Source: Ustilago trichophora (lineage: Eukaryota > Basidiomycota > Ustilaginomycetes > Ustilaginales > Ustilaginaceae). From it: a stretch of 64,000 nucleotides of DNA. Below the pieces are notes generated by a model. The model searched no databases. It had not been told where the DNA came from and was given only the letters and a program-made list of their open reading frames with translations. A program made the translations under genes and the position numbers. Below, one piece after another: positions 1 through 8,851 of the stretch. Position 1 is the first letter of the stretch. Every line of letters starts with the position of its first letter. Where the stretch lies: positions 620,001 through 684,000 of the forward strand of contig OOIN01000001.1 in the NCBI GenBank assembly GCA_900323505.1, in the 5' to 3' direction.

Positions 1-753
1 AGCATTGGGCGAGAAGTCGGGGTTGGCAGCTGCGGAAGTGGTCGACTGCGTACTGTTATGCACGTTGCTGTTCCCCGCTTCAGAAGTTGGTGTCCGAGGC
101 GTGTCGATTTGCGGATGCTGGGTATCAATGATCTGGGAGGAGACTGAGGCAGGCAATGATTGTGTGGAAGGCGAGACGGCAGTCTGTGCGCTGGAAGCTA
201 TAGGTAATGCGAGGCTGGTAGCGGCGGTGACATTTGCAAGCTGAGCGGCGCACTGTGTGCACACCGCATGACCATCTGCATCGGTGGGGATGGACTCGTC
301 AGTGTCGAGATGACGAGAAAGAGCGACTGCGGCTGCTGCGTTGATGGCAGATGTGAGGCTCTGATGTGGCTGAAGACGATGCTGTGAGCGAATCGAATCG
401 GGTGCAAATGCATACGAGGATGGGCTGGGTGCCGACATGGAAGTTGACGACGGCGTCCGAGGCAGACTTGGCTGGCGATCTTGCGAAGATGGGAGAGCGT
501 CAAATAGCTGGCCGCAGCGAGCGCAATGTTTGGGTTGCGCAAGAGTGGGCTCGGAGCGTCTCAAGCCATCGCTGCTACTTTGGTGCGCACTGCTGCCTAC
601 GACGTTGCTGTTTTCACTGGCATTCGCTTCGAGTCGATGTGCCGATGTAGAAGGTTCAGCCGCGGTCGACTGATGCTGATCCAGAGCAGGAACCGCCTCA
701 GCTGGAGCTGGATTGGAGGTGGTGGGAACGGTAAAAGATGGTCCGGGCGTCAT
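1..753 (-). CDS. N-terminal part of unknown protein with two CxxC motifs (runs off left edge)
   Basis: An uninterrupted minus-strand frame runs from the ATG at 753 to the window edge: 251 codons with no stop. There is no upstream ATG before the in-frame TAA near 857, so 753 is the natural start. The protein is rich in Ser, Ala, Pro and Thr and looks disordered. Two cysteine pairs stand out: C77/C80 (HCARCGQLF) and C165/C168 (VCTQCAAQL). Between them lies a low-complexity linker of about 85 residues. Paired CxxC motifs suggest a split zinc-binding knuckle; Beclin/Atg6 and Atg14-type proteins carry such N-terminal pairs, but nothing else here supports that. The C-terminus is outside the window and no function is assigned. 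Confidence 0.7.
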   Translation of the reverse strand, partial: MTPGPSFTVPTTSNPAPAEAVPALDQHQSTAAEPSTSAHRLEANASENSNVVGSSAHQSSSDGLRRSEPTLAQPKHCARCGQLFDALPSSQDRQPSLPRTPSSTSMSAPSPSSYAFAPDSIRSQHRLQPHQSLTSAINAAAAVALSRHLDTDESIPTDADGHAVCTQCAAQLANVTAATSLALPIASSAQTAVSPSTQSLPASVSSQIIDTQHPQIDTPRTPTSEAGNSNVHNSTQSTTSAAANPDFSPNA

Positions 754-1901
754 GGTGGAATGTGCTTTGTTGCAGCGTCTCAAGGATGTAGGTGCTAGAG
801 TAGCAAGTGTTGTCCGTTTGCTGGCAAGCGCAAGCGGGACAGATCCGATCTTTTAGGTTGCCTCTGCGATCAAATGCGACGGACAAATCGGATCGTGGGC
901 GGCGCTGCCTGTGCAAGTATCGTACTCGGACGAATGGTTCGATGGATACGCCCTTCGTTGGCTCCGGTGACGATAGATGATAGAAATTGGAGCGATCTGG
1001 GTGAGTTGATCAGGCTTCGAACCTGTCACACCAGATCGAAGTATTGCTGTTGCCCCGCTGTGTCCTGGAAGATCCACAGAATTGATGTCGACTAAACAGG
1101 GTTGGTTTGGAGTTGAAGAGAGTCGCGTTGGTGGTGAAGAGATGTCCTGAGGACGACTTGGATTGCTCCGACGTCGATGAGGAAGCAGAAGAAGGAAAGG
1201 GGGAGGAGGAGGAGTTATCCAATCTGGATTCAGATGAGATACAGTAGTCCAACTCCACACACACAGAAGCAGAGACACCTCTCTCTGTTGAGCGTGTGAG
1301 TGCGACTTGCTGCAGACACAGAGAGACAGAGAGATGATGCGGACAGATTCCGAGATTGCAGGGGCGAGGGCATACAGCGGGGCAGTTGTGGCAGAGCACC
1401 GCGTACAAGCAGGTAAAAAGGGTTGTGACTGAATAGGTGCCTGCCAATCTCCACACTACGCAACCACGCGCGCTCCAGTCACAGTCACAGTCGCAGACCA
1501 AGAAAAAGATTTAAAAAAAAAAAAGAAAAAAAAAAAAAAAAGTCAAAATTGCGTGTTTCAGCTGGGCGGCAGATGAAGAGAGAGAGAAAGAGAACTGATC
1601 TCGTCAACCCTGCAGCAGCCTGCAGCTTCTCAGTTGATCACGATTTCACTCAAAAAGAGCTGCTCGTGTGCCTTACCCACGAGATAGCGTCACCTCTGGT
1701 CGCTGCTCTGACTCGTTCGAACTTTTTTTGATTCACACTGATTTGTTTCCAAAATGTCAGAGCCGCTCCTTCAATTTGTCAACGCAACTTTGTTCTTTCA
1801 TGCAGATGCCCTTGTTTAGGCGGGCTCGTATAGAATCATACACACGCACACAATCTATAAAGGTCATCTAAGATGAGGAGCATCAACTGTTTTGCAGGAT
1901 A
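754..1901. other. Intergenic: leader/promoter side of the CxxC gene and 3' side of GPI1
   Basis: There is no convincing gene. Several short frames are open on both strands without recognisable protein. An A-rich tract lies at 1513-1541. The minus-strand frame 853-1278 probably represents leader sequence of the CxxC gene. Confidence 0.6.
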
Positions 1902-4076
1902 TCAGGATGGTGATGGAGCAGATCGTCGAAGTGGACGGCCCAAAATGCATCTAAGGACCATGCTCGGCAGCTCAACAAGTCCGCCGACGTGTTGACCATA
2001 ACCCTCAAAAATATCGCCAATCTCCAGCGGTCGAGATCGCAATCGAAATCGACCCGCTCGCAAAACATGAGCCTGAGTTGCGGGTTTAGCTTGACTGACT
2101 TCTTGCAGCCACACACCGGCTGGCAGACGATGAGGATCCTTGAACCGCAACATGAGCGCGAACAATGGCAGATGGTTGAGCAGTCCCAAGCATGTTTCGA
2201 CGACACCCACCTCAAATCCGACCACCACAAACCGAACCAGTCCAAAGGCAAGATAGTAGACGTATACGGTCGGGAACAGGAAGGCCACCAGCGTAAACAG
2301 CAGCGTGCCTAGCAGCAACTGATCCAGCTCGTAGCTCGCATCGTCAAGTCGTCCGCCACGCAGCGCATTGCGCTTCTTGCCTCGAAAGACGTCGAAGAGC
2401 GCAGAGAGCACATAAACGAACGCTCTCAGTGTCCGGAATGACAGCGTGTAGAAGATGGTGATGTGCAGCGTGCAAATCGACAACAGATCCTGCAACATGC
2501 ATAGAACCATGGTCACTCCCATGAATCTACCCGCCAGTGCCATCCCCACAATCACTAACTCCAGACGTGAAAGTATGTGCACTAGTCCCTGCGAGTGCCA
2601 AGCACTAGTGAGCGACGAGTAAGCATCGCTGAAGAAGAGCGATAGCTCCGTGTTGAGTTTGAGACCTGCAGGCCAGTTCTCCAGCCACGACAGCAGCCAC
2701 AGCACAGAGTCGAGCAGATAGCGCTCCGCTGACACGCGCCCGAGATTTGCTAGATGCGCCTTAGTCTGCAGTAGCAAGACGCTGGCTGCGTGTCCAAGAA
2801 TGATGTCGTTGGCGATCAGCCAGATGGCGTTCCACAGCCCAATGTAGGGCGCAGCAATCTCGTCGATCGAGAGCTTTTGCTGCTTGCGAAGGTAGCGCAG
2901 TCGTGACGCCAAACGGGGCGCCACGGTGAGCTGGGAGATACGCACATCGAGTTGCTTGGCGCATGCTGAGATCGAGGTCAATCTCAACGGCGATGGTCTC
3001 AACCCTGTCGAGAGACGAGCGATTCCGTCAATCGCAACAGGTGGCTCTCGAGCGGTGTAGAGCGGATGTCGCAATGCTCGTTGTACAGTGAGTGCAACTC
3101 GAGTGAGAGCGTTGCTAGTTGATGCAAGCAAACTTCCACGTCGAGCCGTCTTTTCGGCATTGGGCTCGTTAGCAACACACCCGTTGGTCGCACCATTGAC
3201 GGTTGACACAGCCGTTTCAAGGGTAAAACGCTCGCGCTGCGCTTGAAGCTGGTTGATCAGCTCAATCGACCTGCGCAGTGCAGTGCCCCGAGGAATTAGG
3301 CCCTGCTGCGGTCGAATACAGCGCTGGGATTGCCAATGCACTGGATCCAGCAGAAGCAGCTGCAAGAATTTGTTCTGCAACATTGATGGTGCCGAGTCCG
3401 CAGCCATCATCCGCGAAAAGGCCGGTAGCTGTGCATCTGGCACAAGCAATGCAGTCGCAGTTGAGACGAGCTTCATACCTGAGACGGGTGCGAGGCGGAG
3501 CGGTTCGAGCGCAAAGTACTGGAGCATCCTCGAGTTGGGTATACTGTAGCTGATCAAATTGATCGCGCATGGCGTGATTGGATCCACATGATCGTTCGCG
3601 GCGCCTGAACCGTTGAAACAGACAGAGACGATTGGCGGAAGCTCATCTGACGAAGATGGCGATAGCATCGTTAGCCAGACTTGACAGCTGGGTAGGTTTG
3701 ACCTGTTCAAGCCAGACTGGCCAAGGCTGCGGGTTGTGTCACGGTCAGCCAGGACGGAGCCGACCACAGTGAGGCCCTTCGACGCGATCTTGTTGCAGAC
3801 AGCATCGGGACTGTGGCCTTGGACTGTTCCAATCACAACGACGGCTGCTTCCCGTGCATGTCCATACACGATCCTGCCGATGAACAGCGTGTGTAATTGT
3901 TGGTCTTGCTCCGTTGAGGGCTTGGCAGACAAGTGATGGTCCAAGGGGGCAAGCTTGTCAGGCCAGAAGATGAGCAGATTGTCGACACCGGCTGCGTCGA
4001 GGCCAGCAGCGCCTTGTTGTTCTTCGAGGACCGATGACTCTCTGTTGGTGGGGGGTAAAACTTCAAAATGGGGCAT
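1902..4076 (-). CDS. GPI1: GPI N-acetylglucosaminyltransferase subunit GPI1 (PIG-Q)
   Basis: This 724-residue multi-pass ER membrane protein belongs to the Gpi1/PIG-Q family, a subunit of the GPI-GlcNAc transferase that makes GlcNAc-phosphatidylinositol, the first step of GPI-anchor synthesis. The C-terminal half carries the family signature: FRGKKRN (about 564-570) followed by ELDQLLLGTLLFTLVAFLFP and several hydrophobic helices. The N-terminus has the LIFWPDKL segment (about 34-41) seen near the start of fungal Gpi1. Between them is a Ser/Ala-rich region. The frame is intronless, and an in-frame TAG lies upstream of the ATG at 4076. The start overlaps the end of another coding-like frame (see findings), which is unusual. 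The family assignment is firm; the exact start is less so. Confidence 0.9.
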   Translation of the reverse strand: MPHFEVLPPTNRESSVLEEQQGAAGLDAAGVDNLLIFWPDKLAPLDHHLSAKPSTEQDQQLHTLFIGRIVYGHAREAAVVVIGTVQGHSPDAVCNKIASKGLTVVGSVLADRDTTRSLGQSGLNRSNLPSCQVWLTMLSPSSSDELPPIVSVCFNGSGAANDHVDPITPCAINLISYSIPNSRMLQYFALEPLRLAPVSGMKLVSTATALLVPDAQLPAFSRMMAADSAPSMLQNKFLQLLLLDPVHWQSQRCIRPQQGLIPRGTALRRSIELINQLQAQRERFTLETAVSTVNGATNGCVANEPNAEKTARRGSLLASTSNALTRVALTVQRALRHPLYTAREPPVAIDGIARLSTGLRPSPLRLTSISACAKQLDVRISQLTVAPRLASRLRYLRKQQKLSIDEIAAPYIGLWNAIWLIANDIILGHAASVLLLQTKAHLANLGRVSAERYLLDSVLWLLSWLENWPAGLKLNTELSLFFSDAYSSLTSAWHSQGLVHILSRLELVIVGMALAGRFMGVTMVLCMLQDLLSICTLHITIFYTLSFRTLRAFVYVLSALFDVFRGKKRNALRGGRLDDASYELDQLLLGTLLFTLVAFLFPTVYVYYLAFGLVRFVVVGFEVGVVETCLGLLNHLPLFALMLRFKDPHRLPAGVWLQEVSQAKPATQAHVLRAGRFRLRSRPLEIGDIFEGYGQHVGGLVELPSMVLRCILGRPLRRSAPSPS

Positions 4077-4899
4077 CTTGCGGATAGCAGTCTACCACGA
4101 CCTTGAACAGGTACGCGGAGGACACGAAGTAGCTGAAGTGGACGACCCGAGCATCTGGAAGTAGATGGCCTGCTCGATCTGTAGCGTCAACATGAGATAA
4201 CAAATATTTGGTCAGCGATCTGGTCGACTGCTCGAAACCATCATTCTTCGCTAACGCTTGTGCAAGGTGCCTTCATGGAATCAGCCAAAATAGGCAATAC
4301 GATGTTGTCCTCTGACCCCCTGAGCATGATTCGGCCCAGGGGTATTTCGGATCAGGTCTGTGAAAGTTTTTCTCATCATTTGAACATGAGAAGCATTTGC
4401 TGTGTTCCACAAGCGGATCTGCGAGATTGGAAGGAGACTTACTTTGGGTCGATGGCGTTGGCTGGTCAGCGAGATGATGGTGATGTTGAAAGCTGGAAAG
4501 AGGTTTGGTGCCTGTCAGGGCTTTGTCGATCTTCTTCTGTCTCCGCGAATTTTCGCCCACAATTTTCAGTAGCACACAGCGAAGAACTGCGGAAAGTGAT
4601 CTGTCAATTCCATTTTATTTTGCAGATTGGAATTCCCGAGCATCTCAAAGTCTAACACATCTGTTCAGAAAACATAAGGCACAATGATCCCGAAGGGCCT
4701 TCTCCTGGAACCCTCGGACGAGCTCGGTGGTGTCGGTCATCGTGCGGCACAGCACTATATTCATGGCTTTTAGGAATGAAGTCGGCTGCTGGTGATCCGC
4801 AGCTGCTCCAGTTTCAGCCCGATTGGTGCCATACCGAGTTTTTGACTTTCAGACAAGCACTCATACTGAACGGCGCAACACACGGTGCAGATGCGCTCC

Positions 4900-5052
4900 A
4901 TGCTCAAGATTGAGATCATGTGAGAACGAAGGTTCAACAGAAGCCACTGTCCTGCGCTTATATATCGCCTTTGATCCATGCTCAAGGTAGAGATCGTATG
5001 AGATCGAAGGTTCGACAGAAGCCACTGTCCGGCGATCATATATCGCGTTTGG
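4900..5052. repeat. Imperfect tandem direct repeat, period 78 bp
   Basis: Copy 1 starts at 4900 (ATGCTCAAGATTGAGATC) and copy 2 at 4978 (ATGCTCAAGGTAGAGATC). Both continue through AAGGTTCRACAGAAGCCACT and end in a TATATATCGC-like element. A third, decayed partial copy (TAGGTTCGACAGCGCCGCTG) begins near 5083. Confidence 0.85.
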
Positions 5053-5439
5053 TGGTCTCGCGTGAAGCTCTTATTAGCTTTTAGGTTCGACAGCGCCGCT
5101 GTTCCTCAGGTACACCTCATGTTGAGCGCTCATGTGGCTGCTTATAGTACGACGATCGGTGTTGTTTCAACCTACACATCCGTGGGATCCTCATCTGGCG
5201 CAACACCCTTGACCCTTGTGCCGATTCATACCAACCTTGCTCTCACTCTGCGAGCTCACTTGGTGACGAGTAGCGACGTGTGAACCTTTGTCTTTTGGAC
5301 TCTGCTGGCAGCGAACTGCGGAGAGACTTGAGCTTCAGATTTTTCTCACTTGGATTCGAAGTGCAGTAGAGGTAGGAGACGACGAGTGGGGATCGTTTCT
5401 TTGACTTGCTTTGGACCCGACCTGCATCGAGTCTTTGTC

Positions 5440-5448
5440 TATATATAT
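5440..5448 (+). promoter_or_regulatory. TATA box of the small repeat-protein gene
   Basis: TATATATAT sits about 210 bp upstream of the ATG at 5660. The transcription start should therefore fall near 5470-5480, just before a pyrimidine-rich leader and a probable leader intron. Confidence 0.55.
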
Positions 5449-5519
5449 CGCGCCATCTTTGAGCATCGGCCCCTCTTTTGCTCCTCAATTTCTTCCTATT
5501 CTCATCAACTCTCAATCTG

Positions 5520-5610
5520 GTAAGTTCAGCTGCTGCGGCGCTGACAACGAAATTGGCCGAGTGGACTCAAGCTGATGGAGAATCACACTTCTTCCGTCAT
5601 TCATATTCAG
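5520..5610 (+). other. Probable intron in the 5' untranslated region
   Basis: GTAAGT begins at 5520 and the sequence ends in ATATTCAG at 5610 (91 bp). It lies between the TATA box and the ATG at 5660. The splice sites are seen in the sequence; use of the intron is inferred. Confidence 0.45.
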
Positions 5611-5659
5611 AATCATACCCTCAACAAACAACAACACAATCGCCTTAACACCTACCATC

Positions 5660-5872
5660 ATGCCCAGCGATCACGGAAACAATGGCGGATCTGGCGGCCA
5701 AGGTGGCGGCAAGGGCCCTTCTCAGCCTACTCGCGATGTGGCAATGAACCCTAATAACCCAGCCTACAATCCTACCGCTGCTGACGCTAAGGGTGGCAAT
5801 CCCTCTGCCGATCGAGCTGCGGCCTTCAACCCGCAGCACAAAGCATACAATCCTTCCACTGAGAAAAAATGA
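5660..5872 (+). CDS. Small Gly/Asn-rich repeat protein (70 residues), function unknown
   Basis: This short hydrophilic protein has no signal peptide and no membrane segment. The first 20 residues are Gly-rich. Two nine-residue repeats follow: NPNNPAYNP (30-38) and NPQHKAYNP (57-65), which share NPxxxAYNP. The composition is that of an intrinsically disordered protein. Evidence that it is a real gene is a clean ATG (ATCATGCCC), a TATA box about 210 bp upstream, a plausible leader intron, and well-behaved codons to the stop. I do not recognise a family. Disordered small proteins of this kind are often stress-related in fungi, but nothing here shows that. Confidence 0.65.
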   Translation: MPSDHGNNGGSGGQGGGKGPSQPTRDVAMNPNNPAYNPTAADAKGGNPSADRAAAFNPQHKAYNPSTEKK

Positions 5873-6984
5873 GTTGTGCTCTTGATTAACATCCACAGCG
5901 TCATTCAGCTGTGATACGCACCTCTTCCACATCCAACCTCATCTTTTGTACACACAAGAACCTGTTGCAGTCCAACCGCTCTGGCGATTTGCTCCAGCCG
6001 CAGTGCAATCTAGATGAGGCATCTACCATTTCCGTGTGATGTTCTTGTCTCGCTTTCTTTTCTTGCACTGAAGCCAGCGAAATCCTCTTCTCCTCCCAGT
6101 CTTATGACTCTGAGTCTGTATGTCACCAGCCATTTCTTGATCGGTCGCTCAAGTATGATCGTAAAGGCACAACGTCGAGCAAGGATCGACTAGATCCAGG
6201 CCCGGGCACTGCAAATCTCCGGCGCGACAGCTTAACGTCACACATCAAGCTTGAAAAGATGTATTCATGCTGGAAAAGGCGTCGCCAAGTTGACAGGGAG
6301 AGAACATCGCTGATAGGGCGAAGAGGAAGACGATAGCGTGCTTAGAGTGTCACATAGTGCTTAGGCCTCGGTGAAAAGCGCGGGTAATTTCTTACGAAGC
6401 GTTGGCCGAGGAGAGCGAAAACTGGGGAGCAGGAACGAACCTGGCCGCCCTTATCGGGGAGGTTCGAAGTATAATCGGGATGAAGAAAGGAGAAACCAGC
6501 TTGGACGTCGGCTTTAGGACAAAGCTTATCGAGAGTCTCGATTATTGGAAGCAAAAAAAGGGAGAGGATAACCGTCGGGAAAAGACCGGTTATTGGCCGG
6601 GATGTTTTTTAATTTTTTTGGCAGACTGCGGGGAAGCAGCACTCTTTCACCGAAGTCGGATCAACCGGAAGCTGAAATTGCTCGACCATTACGACCGACT
6701 GATTGGCCGATATTCAGCTGCGATTTTACGCGTGCTGCTGCTGCTGCTGCTGCTGCTGCCCCCACTTTCTCTTACCCCGCTCTCTCATTCTCTTGCTCTG
6801 CTGCCCTGAATTTTGCCCCGTGCGGGCAGCGAAGCAACACTTTGTCCCTCAGGTGACACATCTCCTTCTCATCAGGGTCAGGTGCCAATTCATTCCTTCT
6901 TCCGCGAACACAATATCTTTGGTCGGTCCCAGTCATCTCCTCTCCTCCTCAACGATTGACCACCGCCATCCTCTACTAGCAAGT
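5873..6984. other. Intergenic: 3' side of the small gene and promoter/leader of the MMSDH gene
   Basis: There is no gene. A GCT repeat lies at 6734-6759 in the probable leader, followed by pyrimidine-rich sequence up to the ATG at 6985. The upstream in-frame extension (from 6703) is translated CTG repeat and is not credible as protein. Confidence 0.6.
6734..6759 (+). repeat. GCT/CTG trinucleotide repeat (about 8.7 units)
   Basis: An uninterrupted GCT run lies about 225 bp upstream of the MMSDH start codon, probably within promoter or leader. Confidence 0.9.
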
Positions 6985-8679
6985 ATGCGTTCTGCAACCC
7001 TCCTCCGTGCCTCTTCCAAGGCTATTAACGCCAACGCCGCACGATGCCTCTCCACTTCGGCTACCGTTAGGCTCGCACAGCCCGCTGCTGCAGCTTCGTC
7101 CGTTGCCGCCAAGGCCCAGCTCAGCCAGATCGCTCTCTCCCGAGCCAAGGATGTCGAGTCCAAATGGCAGGGAACCTCGATGCTCGGCGGTACCACCAAG
7201 AACTACATCGACGGCAAGTTTGTTGAATCCTCCACTTCTTCGTGGCTCGATGTGAACGACCCTTCCACCCAGGCTTTGCTCTCCAAGGTACCCCTTACAA
7301 CCACTTCCGAGTTCGATGCTGCTGTTGCCAACGCCGAGGCTGCTTTCCCTGCTTGGAGGGAGACCAGCTTGCTCAGCCGACAGGCCGTCATGTTCAAGCT
7401 CCAGGCCCTCATCCGTGACCACATGGACGACATTGCCAACGCCATCGTTCTCGAGCAGGGCAAGACTTTCGCCGATGCCAAGGGAGATGTTCTCCGTGGT
7501 CTCCAGGTCGTCGAGGTCGCTTGCGGTATCACCAGCACTCTGATGGAGGAGCGCATCGAGGTCTCCAAGGACATGGACACTTACGCTCGTCGTGAGCCTC
7601 TCGGTGTCACTGCCGCCATCGCCCCCTTCAACTTCCCCGCCATGATCCCTCTCTGGTCCATCCCCATGGCCACCGTCACCGGTAACACCCTCATCCTCAA
7701 GCCCTCCGAGCGTGTGCCCGGTGCATCGATGATCATCGCCGAGCTCTGCGAGCGTGCTGGCATGCCCAAGGGTGTCCTCAACGTCGTCAACGGTGCTGTT
7801 GACATTGTCAACGGAATCTGTGATGATCCCCGTATCAAGGCCATCTCCTTTGTCGGCTCCGACAAGGCTGGTGCTCACATCTACCACCGCGGTACTGCCA
7901 ACGGCAAGCGTGTCCAGGCCAACCTCGGTGCCAAGAACCACGCCATCCTCATGCCTGACGCCAACAAGAACTTCGCGCTCAACTCGATCGCCGGTGCTGC
8001 TTTCGGTGCTGCTGGTCAGCGATGCATGGCTCTCTCCGTTGTTGTTGCCGTCGGCGAGGCTCAGGCATGGGTTCCCGAACTCGTTGAGCGCGCCAAGCAG
8101 CTCAAGGTCTCTGGTGGATTCGAGGAAGGCGCTGACCTTGGCCCCTTGATCTCCCCCCAGGCCCGTGACCGCGTTCGCAGCCTCACCGGCTCCGTAGAAC
8201 AGGAGGGTGGCAAGATCCTTCTCGACGGTCGCGACTTTACCTGCCCCGAGTACCCCAACGGCAACTTTGTCGGTCCCTCCGTCGTCGAGGCCGGTCCCGG
8301 CATGAAGGCCTACGACCAAGAAATCTTCGGCCCCACCCTGGTCGTCGTCAAGGCAGACACCCTCGACCAAGCCGTAGACTATATCAACAAGAACAAGTAC
8401 GGCAACGGTGCTGCCATCTTCACCACCAACGGTGCCACCGCAAGGAAGTTTGAGAAGAACGTCAACGCCGGTCAGCTCGGTGTCAATGTTCCCGTCCCCG
8501 TACCGCTTCCCATGTTCGCTTGGTCTGGTAACAAGGGCTCCGTCATGGGTGACATTGGATTCTACGGAAAGAGCGCACTCAACTTTTACACTAGCTTCAA
8601 GACCAGCACCTCGCTCTGGAGGAGCGATGACGCACAGCTTAGCGAGAGAGCTAGTGTCAACATGCCTACCATGTCGTAA
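6985..8679 (+). CDS. Methylmalonate-semialdehyde dehydrogenase (acylating), mitochondrial
   Basis: This 564-residue ALDH6-family enzyme converts (methyl)malonate semialdehyde to propionyl-/acetyl-CoA with NAD+ and CoA, in valine, pyrimidine and beta-alanine breakdown. The N-terminus ([20 protein letters not shown]) is Arg/Ala/Ser-rich and lacks acidic residues, as a mitochondrial presequence should. The aldehyde dehydrogenase fold follows: [12 protein letters not shown], the KPSERVPGA cofactor segment, FVGSDKAG, and the catalytic Cys347 in [19 protein letters not shown] lies near the C-terminus. Length fits the family plus presequence. The start was chosen at the first ATG that gives a presequence. 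The gene is intronless and converges with glutamate 5-kinase 172 bp downstream. Confidence 0.95.
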   Translation: MRSATLLRASSKAINANAARCLSTSATVRLAQPAAAASSVAAKAQLSQIALSRAKDVESKWQGTSMLGGTTKNYIDGKFVESSTSSWLDVNDPSTQALLSKVPLTTTSEFDAAVANAEAAFPAWRETSLLSRQAVMFKLQALIRDHMDDIANAIVLEQGKTFADAKGDVLRGLQVVEVACGITSTLMEERIEVSKDMDTYARREPLGVTAAIAPFNFPAMIPLWSIPMATVTGNTLILKPSERVPGASMIIAELCERAGMPKGVLNVVNGAVDIVNGICDDPRIKAISFVGSDKAGAHIYHRGTANGKRVQANLGAKNHAILMPDANKNFALNSIAGAAFGAAGQRCMALSVVVAVGEAQAWVPELVERAKQLKVSGGFEEGADLGPLISPQARDRVRSLTGSVEQEGGKILLDGRDFTCPEYPNGNFVGPSVVEAGPGMKAYDQEIFGPTLVVVKADTLDQAVDYINKNKYGNGAAIFTTNGATARKFEKNVNAGQLGVNVPVPVPLPMFAWSGNKGSVMGDIGFYGKSALNFYTSFKTSTSLWRSDDAQLSERASVNMPTMS

Positions 8680-8851
8680 AGCCAAGCCGACCAGCCACAG
8701 AGAACACGGTGCTTTTTGTAATGACGACTTGATGGTTCTTGTTTCGCTAGATAGCATTGCTCTGTGTGTGCATGATTCGACGAGTGATGTCTGAACACAA
8801 ATCTGACATTGCAAAGCGTTGGGAAGGTGCGATATTCTCCGAGTTTCTAGT

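Larger units (their letters stand above)
4077..5659. other. Divergent spacer GPI1 / small repeat protein, with coding-like fragments
   Basis: The spacer holds minus-strand coding-like blocks (4681-4740, 4148-4178, and one crossing into GPI1 at 4063-4146). It also holds a tandem repeat at 4900-5052, the TATA box of the downstream gene at 5440, and a probable 5'-UTR intron at 5520-5610. No complete gene could be built. Confidence 0.5.

Noticed and set aside
6703..6984. In-frame N-terminal extension of MMSDH
   Set aside because: It translates the CTG repeat and pyrimidine-rich leader; starting at 6985 gives a normal mitochondrial presequence and family length.
6976..8814. 612-codon open frame antisense to the MMSDH gene
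   Set aside because: It is a shadow of a highly C-ending coding sequence; the translation is Gly/Val/Asp/Leu-rich nonsense with no domain, while the plus strand is a clear ALDH6 enzyme.
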